In this document: positions 59,238 to 64,000 of the stretch, one piece after another
Layout: each line of letters begins with the position of its first letter
Position numbering within the stretch: the first letter of the stretch is position 1
Assembly (NCBI RefSeq): GCF_002879615.1
Contig: NZ_PNRF01000010.1
Coordinates: 1-64,000 of the forward strand
Reading direction: 5' to 3'
Origin: Billgrantia endophytica
GTDB lineage: Bacteria; Pseudomonadota; Gammaproteobacteria; Pseudomonadales; Halomonadaceae
Length of the DNA: 64,000 nt
The notes under the pieces: generated by a model
The model's database searches: none
The model's input: the letters and a program-made list of their open reading frames with translations, nothing else
What the model was told of the DNA's origin: nothing
Program-made: the position numbers and the translations under genes

Positions 59238-60322
59238 ACAAGGATGAACCACGCCGGGTATTGATCATGGCGGGTGGTACGGGGGGGCACGTCATTCCTG
59301 CCCTGTCCCTGGCCCGTGGGCTCCAGGCCGAAGGCGTGGAAGTCCACTGGCTGGGCAGCCCCCACGGTATCGAGAACCGCCTGGTGCCTGACGCGAACAT
59401 CCCGCTTCACCATATCTCGGTAGTGGGTCTGCGCGGCAAGGGAGCCGCCGGTTGGCTGTTGGCGCCCTTCAACTTGTCCCGTTCCGTGTGGCAGGCCTCG
59501 CGTATCATTCGTGAGCTCGATCCGCGTCTGGTGGTCGGATTGGGCGGCTTCGCCAGCGGTCCCGGCGGGCTTGCCGCCTGGTTAGGGCGGCGGCCGCTGG
59601 TGATCCATGAGCAGAATGCCGTGGCCGGACTGACCAACAAGGTACTTTCTCGCCTGGCGAAGCGGGTCTATGCCGCCTTTGAACACGCCTTCAATGGCCG
59701 CTGCGAGGTGATCGGCAACCCGGTGCGTAGCGGGATCGCGGCCCTGGGCGCGGCACCTCGCAGCGCCGAGGCGATGGCCGGGCGGCGCTTGCGGCTATTG
59801 GTGGTGGGTGGCTCGCTGGGGGCGCTGGCCCTCAATCAGCGCGTGCCCGAGGCCTTGGCATGGTTGCCGGAGGAGAGACGACCCCAGGTGCGCCACCAGG
59901 CCGGCCGGAACAAGGAGGGTATGACCCGAGAGGCGTATGCCGCGCACAAGGTCGAGGCCGACGTGGTCGACTTTATCGACGACATGGCGTCAGCCTATGA
60001 TTGGGCGGATCTGGTGGTCTGTCGCGCCGGGGCACTGACCGTTGCGGAACTCGCCGCCGCCGCCAAGCCGGCGCTTTTCGTGCCGTTTCCCCATGCGGTG
60101 GACGATCACCAGACCGCCAACGCTCAGGCTTTGGTAGAAGCCGGGGCGGCCGACTTGCTGCCACAGCAGCACATGACCGCAGCGTCGCTGGCCGAGAGCC
60201 TGACGATGCTCTTACAACCCGACATTCTTGCCACCATGGCGCGGCGCGCTCGGGCGTGCGCCCATCTGGATGCGGTAGAGCGCCTGGTGGCCGGCTGCAT
60301 GGAGACAGCTCTTGAGCAATAG
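59234..60322 (+). CDS. murG: UDP-GlcNAc:lipid I N-acetylglucosaminyltransferase MurG
   Basis: MurG (362 residues) converts lipid I to lipid II on the inner face of the membrane. G-loop motifs are [13 protein letters not shown] near residue 13 and [13 protein letters not shown]; the UDP-GlcNAc site includes [35 protein letters not shown] (seen as [10 protein letters not shown] and [14 protein letters not shown]). The start is GTG at 59234, overlapping the ftsW stop. The end overlaps murC by 11 bases. Confidence 0.97.
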   Translation: MNKDEPRRVLIMAGGTGGHVIPALSLARGLQAEGVEVHWLGSPHGIENRLVPDANIPLHHISVVGLRGKGAAGWLLAPFNLSRSVWQASRIIRELDPRLVVGLGGFASGPGGLAAWLGRRPLVIHEQNAVAGLTNKVLSRLAKRVYAAFEHAFNGRCEVIGNPVRSGIAALGAAPRSAEAMAGRRLRLLVVGGSLGALALNQRVPEALAWLPEERRPQVRHQAGRNKEGMTREAYAAHKVEADVVDFIDDMASAYDWADLVVCRAGALTVAELAAAAKPALFVPFPHAVDDHQTANAQALVEAGAADLLPQQHMTAASLAESLTMLLQPDILATMARRARACAHLDAVERLVAGCMETALEQ

Positions 60323-61793
60323 CAACCTTGGACCGGTTCCCGGTCAGGCCGCGTTGTCCCGCCATGGGCAGGGCCTGGGCATGCGCCGCACCCGGAATAT
60401 CCATTTCGTCGGCATCGGTGGTGCCGGGATGTGCGGTATTGCCGAAGTGCTTGCCAATCAGGGCTACCAGGTGAGCGGCAGCGATCTGAAAAGCTCTCCT
60501 GTCGTGGAGCGGCTACGCGAAAAGGGCATTCGCGTGGTGATCGGTCACACCGATGCGAACGTGGCGGATGCCGATGTGGTCGTGGTTTCCACCGCCGTGG
60601 ATGAGACCAACCCCGAGATTCGTTGGGCCCATGAACACCGGCTGCCGGTGGTGCGGCGCGCCGAAATGCTGGCCGAGCTGATGCGTTTCCGGCATGGCAT
60701 CGCCGTGGCGGGGACCCACGGCAAGACCACCACCACCAGCCTCACGGCAACGCTGCTCGGTGAAGGCGGCCTGGATCCCACCTTCGTGATTGGTGGCAGG
60801 CTGACCAGCGCCGGCGCCAATGCCCGCCTGGGGGAAGGCGACTACCTGGTCGCCGAAGCCGATGAGTCCGATGCATCCTTCCTGCACCTGCAGCCCATGG
60901 TCTCCATCGTCACCAATATCGATGCCGATCACATGAGCACCTACGGCGGAGACTTCGATCGACTGAAGGGCACCTTCATCGAGTTCTTGCATAACCTGCC
61001 GTTCTACGGCCTGGCCATACTGTGCATCGATGATGAGCACGTACGCGGACTGCTGGATCGCGTCCATCGCCAGTTCGTGACCTATGGGTTCAGCGAGGAT
61101 GCCGACTACCGGGTCGCCGACTTCGTGCAGGAAGCGGGAGAGGTCAGCTTTACCGCGCTGCGCCCGGAGGGGCTGGCGCCGCTTGCAGTGCGCCTGGCAA
61201 TGCCGGGGCGACACAATGCACTCAATGCCCTGGCTGCCATTGTCGTGGCGACCGATGCGGGCGTCGATGATGCGGCCATCTTGCGCGGCCTGGCAGGGTT
61301 CGCCGGCGTGGGGCGTCGCTTCCAGGTCCATGGTCACTTCCCGCCGCCGAATGGCGAGGGAGAGGTCATGCTGGTGGACGACTATGGCCATCACCCTCGT
61401 GAAGTGGAAATGGTCATCAGGGCGGTGCGCGCCGGTTGGCCCAAGCGTCGCCTGGTCATGGTCTACCAGCCACACCGCTACACGCGTACCCGGGATCTCT
61501 ACGAGGATTTCGTGCGAGTCCTCGGTGGAGTCGATACACTACTGCTGCTCGACGTCTACAGCGCCGGCGAGGCGCCCATACCCGGTGCCGATGGCCGAAC
61601 ACTCGCGGGCTCCATCCGCCAGCGTGGCGAGCTGGACCCCATCTTCGTACAGGACAAGTCGGAATTGCCCGGATTGTTGACGAGGGTACTTCGGCCCGAC
61701 GACATCCTGATCACCCAGGGGGCGGGAGACGTGGGGGGGATTGCGCTCGGCCTCGCCGAGAGTCGACTGAAACTGGATGAGGTGGCGCTATGA
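60312..61793 (+). CDS. murC: UDP-N-acetylmuramate:L-alanine ligase MurC
   Basis: MurC (493 residues) adds the first stem amino acid. It has the N-terminal [18 protein letters not shown], the P-loop [25 protein letters not shown] and [14 protein letters not shown], and the C-terminal [12 protein letters not shown] and [10 protein letters not shown]. The proposed start is TTG at 60312, with GGAG eight bases upstream, overlapping murG. The next ATG (60381) would still keep the whole conserved part, so either start is possible. The stop overlaps ddlB by four bases. Confidence 0.95.
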   Translation: MSNSNLGPVPGQAALSRHGQGLGMRRTRNIHFVGIGGAGMCGIAEVLANQGYQVSGSDLKSSPVVERLREKGIRVVIGHTDANVADADVVVVSTAVDETNPEIRWAHEHRLPVVRRAEMLAELMRFRHGIAVAGTHGKTTTTSLTATLLGEGGLDPTFVIGGRLTSAGANARLGEGDYLVAEADESDASFLHLQPMVSIVTNIDADHMSTYGGDFDRLKGTFIEFLHNLPFYGLAILCIDDEHVRGLLDRVHRQFVTYGFSEDADYRVADFVQEAGEVSFTALRPEGLAPLAVRLAMPGRHNALNALAAIVVATDAGVDDAAILRGLAGFAGVGRRFQVHGHFPPPNGEGEVMLVDDYGHHPREVEMVIRAVRAGWPKRRLVMVYQPHRYTRTRDLYEDFVRVLGGVDTLLLLDVYSAGEAPIPGADGRTLAGSIRQRGELDPIFVQDKSELPGLLTRVLRPDDILITQGAGDVGGIALGLAESRLKLDEVAL

Positions 61794-62719
61794 CGCAGGC
61801 GAGGGAGTTCGGTCGTGTCGTGGTGCTCTTCGGCGGGGATTCCGCCGAGCGTGAGGTATCGCTCAAGAGTGGCGCCGCCGTGCTGGCCGCCCTGGAGCGT
61901 GCCGGCCTCGATGTGATGGGTTACGACCCTGCCGGCGGTGGACTTGCCGGACTCGAGGCGTTGAATCCTGATCGGGCCTTTATTGCCCTGCACGGTCGCG
62001 GGGGCGAGGACGGCGCCCTGCAGGGGGCGCTCGAGCTGCTGCGCATTCCCTATACCGGCAGTGGCGTGCTGGCATCTGCCCTGGGCATGGACAAGCAGCG
62101 TACCAAGCAAGTCTGGCAGGCGGTGGGCCTGCCGACGCCGGAGGCGGTGATGCTTGCCGCGGACTCCAACTGGGACGAGGTGATTGCGAGCCTGGGCCTG
62201 CCTCTCATCGTCAAGCCGGTTCATGAAGGGTCGACCCTGGGCATCAGCATCGTCGAGTGCCGGGCGTCGCTCGAGGCCGCCTACCGGGACGCGGCCCGTT
62301 ACGATGCGCGTGTCATGGCTGAGCGCTTTATCGTGGGAGAGGAATATACGGTGTCCCTGCTTGGCGACAGGGTGTTGCCGGCCATACGAGTCGAGGTGCC
62401 CGGAGGCTTCTACGACTACGACGCCAAATATATCTCCAATGACACGCTCTATCATTTGCCCTGTGGCCTCGATGCCAGGGCCGAGGCCGAATTGGGAGAA
62501 CTGTGTCGGGAGGCTTTCGAGGCGATCGGGGGCGAGGGCTGGGGGCGGGTCGATGTGATGCGTGACGCCGGTGGGCGCTTCTGGCTCATCGAAGTCAATA
62601 CCTCACCGGGCATGACCGACCATAGCCTGGTACCCCAGGCCGCGGCCCATGTCGGTATCGATTTCGATACCCTGGTGCTGTGTATCCTGGGCACGACACT
62701 GGAGTCACACCAGGCATGA
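61790..62719 (+). CDS. ddlB: D-alanine:D-alanine ligase
   Basis: Ddl (309 residues) makes the D-Ala-D-Ala dipeptide used by MurF. ATP-grasp features are [62 protein letters not shown] and the metal site [17 protein letters not shown]. Its place between murC and ftsQ marks it as the DdlB copy. The stop overlaps the ftsQ start by four bases. Confidence 0.97.
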   Translation: MTQAREFGRVVVLFGGDSAEREVSLKSGAAVLAALERAGLDVMGYDPAGGGLAGLEALNPDRAFIALHGRGGEDGALQGALELLRIPYTGSGVLASALGMDKQRTKQVWQAVGLPTPEAVMLAADSNWDEVIASLGLPLIVKPVHEGSTLGISIVECRASLEAAYRDAARYDARVMAERFIVGEEYTVSLLGDRVLPAIRVEVPGGFYDYDAKYISNDTLYHLPCGLDARAEAELGELCREAFEAIGGEGWGRVDVMRDAGGRFWLIEVNTSPGMTDHSLVPQAAAHVGIDFDTLVLCILGTTLESHQA

Positions 62720-63441
62720 GCACCCGTGGTTCGTTGACGGGAGTGCTGTTGCTGCTGATCCTGCTGGGAGCCGGTGGGCGCGCACTCTGGATGTGGCTCG
62801 ATCGACCCATCGAGCGTGTCTCGATTCGTGGAGAGCTCAACCACGTCAACGCCGATTATCTGCGGTCACAGCTGGCGCCCCTGGTTCAGGGGGAAACCTG
62901 GCTATCGTCCGATTTACCGGCTCTGCGCCGTCGTGCCCGCTCCATAGACTGGCTCGCGGAGGTCAGAGTGGCGCGCGAGTGGCCCTATGCCCTGGCTTTC
63001 GAGTTGGTCGAGCAGGTTCCTGTCGCGCGCTGGAACGATGACTATCTGCTCAACCCCGCAGGCGAGCCGTTTGCCTTCGCACCGGTGGCGCCTCCCGATG
63101 GCCTGCCGGATCTCGCGGGTCCCGTGGGAAGTGGTGCCGAAGTGCTGGCCTACCATGAACGGCTGTCGCCACGATTCGACACCTTGGGCTTGACCATCAG
63201 TCAGCTTAGACTGGAACCTCGGGGGGCCTGGCGACTCCAGCTCGATGACGGTGTCTGGGTCATGTTGGGCCGCAGTGACCGGGAAGCGCGTCTGGCACGC
63301 CTTGCGGCGGCCTGGCAGCGCCAGTTGGGTCCGCAGGCGTCGCATATTCGCTACATAGACCTGCGTTATCCGAATGGTGTCGCGGTAGCTTGGCACGGCG
63401 AAACCGATATTGAAGAGGGTGATACCGATGACGCGGGCTAA
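62716..63441 (+). CDS. ftsQ: Cell division protein FtsQ
   Basis: FtsQ (241 residues) anchors the FtsQLB complex. One membrane helix (about residues 5-24, SLTGVLLLLILLGAGGRALWMW) is followed by a POTRA domain (IERVSIRGELNHVNADYLRSQL) and the beta domain (LGLTISQLRLEPRGAWRLQLDDG, then YIDLRYPNGVAVAW). The ATG at 62716 overlaps the ddlB stop; a longer upstream frame overlaps ddlB and is not needed. Confidence 0.94.
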   Translation: MSTRGSLTGVLLLLILLGAGGRALWMWLDRPIERVSIRGELNHVNADYLRSQLAPLVQGETWLSSDLPALRRRARSIDWLAEVRVAREWPYALAFELVEQVPVARWNDDYLLNPAGEPFAFAPVAPPDGLPDLAGPVGSGAEVLAYHERLSPRFDTLGLTISQLRLEPRGAWRLQLDDGVWVMLGRSDREARLARLAAAWQRQLGPQASHIRYIDLRYPNGVAVAWHGETDIEEGDTDDAG

Positions 63442-63562
63442 TCGCTTTTTCAAGACGCTATTCAAGCGATAAGTCGACAAATGGTGTTCCTTTTGCCACA
63501 AATAACCCGTATCGTAAGCGCTGTTTCTCGTATTGGACTGGTGGTTTAACGCTAGTTGTTCC

Positions 63563-63568
63563 TATAAT
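63563..63568 (+). promoter_or_regulatory. Candidate ftsA promoter -10 in the ftsQ-ftsA gap
   Basis: A perfect TATAAT lies 70 bases before ftsA in an unusually AT-rich 196-base gap (63442-63637); 63541-63600 holds 22 G/C of 60. No good -35 hexamer is present at 16-18 bases. An imperfect inverted repeat (ATCGCTT/AAGCGAT) lies near the start of the gap. Confidence 0.5.
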
Positions 63569-63637
63569 AGGCGAAATGACCATTTATCGGATTAATGGAA
63601 TTCCCTGCGGGTCAAGTTTCAGGAGATACCCCGGCGC

Positions 63638-64000
63638 ATGGCAGTCACTTCCAACTCATCTAATATGGTAGTCGGACTGGATATCGGTACATCCAAGGTG
63701 GTGGCTATCGTCGGGCAGCGAACCGATGACGGCGGCATCGAAATCGCTGGTATCGGCTCACACCCTTCCCGCGGCATGAAGAAGGGTGTTGTCATCAATA
63801 TCGAATCCACCGTGCAATCTATTCAGCGTGCCGTCGAAGAGGCCGAACTGATGGCCGGTTGCGATATCCACTCGGTTTATGTGGGTGTTGCCGGCAGTCA
63901 TATCAGCTCCATGAACTCGGATGGCGTGGTTGCGATAAAAGAGCGCGAAGTGATGTCATCCGATATTGATCGAGTTATTGATTCAGCGCGGGCACGGGCT
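63638..64000 (+). CDS. ftsA: Cell division protein FtsA, N-terminal part (cut by window end)
   Basis: FtsA is the actin-like protein that tethers FtsZ to the membrane. The first 121 codons are present and the frame is open to the last base. The N-terminal nucleotide-binding segment MVVGLDIGTSKVVAIVG, the KGVVINIESTVQSIQRAVEEAE helix (1C-domain entry) and YVGVAGSHISSMNSDGVVAIK match the family. AGGAGA precedes the ATG at 63638 by 11 bases. ftsZ is expected next, beyond the window. Confidence 0.96.
   Translation, partial: MAVTSNSSNMVVGLDIGTSKVVAIVGQRTDDGGIEIAGIGSHPSRGMKKGVVINIESTVQSIQRAVEEAELMAGCDIHSVYVGVAGSHISSMNSDGVVAIKEREVMSSDIDRVIDSARARA

Noticed and set aside
62680..62715. Longer FtsQ starting inside ddlB
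   Set aside because: The ATG at 62716 overlaps the ddlB stop in the manner of the other junctions and puts the membrane helix at the normal position.
63450..63475. ATCGCTT/AAGCGAT inverted repeat after ftsQ as a terminator
   Set aside because: Only seven bases pair across a 16-base spacer and no T-run follows, so it is too weak to call.

Overview
The window is a gene-dense, GC-rich piece of a gammaproteobacterial chromosome. Gene content, gene order and protein sequences point to a Halomonas-like member of the Oceanospirillales/Halomonadaceae. This placement rests on recognised families and on an order close to what I recall for the equivalent Pseudomonas chromosome segment, not on a database search. 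Almost everything is core housekeeping. I see no insertion sequence, prophage, CRISPR array, tRNA, rRNA or integrase, and no gene-free stretch over 300 bases apart from the rnpB locus.

Layout from left to right. (1) 1-2044: the end of a probable two-partner-secretion exoprotein and its outer-membrane TpsB transporter, the only accessory-looking part. (2) 2093-5762: a PuuC-like aldehyde dehydrogenase, rmuC and a PuuR-like regulator. (3) 5828-9080: gatCAB on the minus strand, divergent from (4) 9260-19146: mreBCD-maf-rng-yhdP-tldD, followed by darP (minus) and pmbA (plus). (5) 21138-28340 (minus): kdsD-kdsC-lptC-lptA-lptB-rpoN-hpf-ptsN-rapZ-npr, which joins LPS precursor synthesis and export to sigma-54 and the nitrogen PTS. 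(6) 28526-35476 (plus): mlaFEDCB-ibaG-murA-hisG-hisD. (7) 35579-39573: a DegS/AlgW-type protease, a Nif3-like protein, a YhcB-like protein and zapE. (8) 39731-44706: rplM-rpsI, the cytochrome bc1 operon petABC, and sspAB. (9) 44839-48201 (minus): lpoA-yraN-diaA-like-dolP. (10) 48241-64000 (plus): rsmI, the RNase P RNA gene rnpB, then the division and cell wall cluster rsmH-ftsL-ftsI-murE-murF-mraY-murD-ftsW-murG-murC-ddlB-ftsQ-ftsA, with ftsA cut by the window end.

Most of the genes build or maintain the envelope: peptidoglycan precursors (murA, C-G, mraY, ddlB), septal synthesis (ftsI, ftsW, lpoA), shape (mreBCD), LPS (kdsCD, lptABC), phospholipid asymmetry (mlaB-F) and envelope stress sensing (DegS-like).

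I did not find a convincing undescribed system. The best leads are regulatory and structural. They are a sigma-54-type promoter placed to transcribe rpoN itself beside twin 13-bp palindromes, a perfect 9-bp inverted repeat between the DegS-like gene and nif3, and a probable ATT start codon for mreC. Others are the absence of mraZ with rnpB running almost directly into rsmH, a 12-bp perfect inverted repeat in the rplM leader, and a possibly leaderless kdsD transcript.
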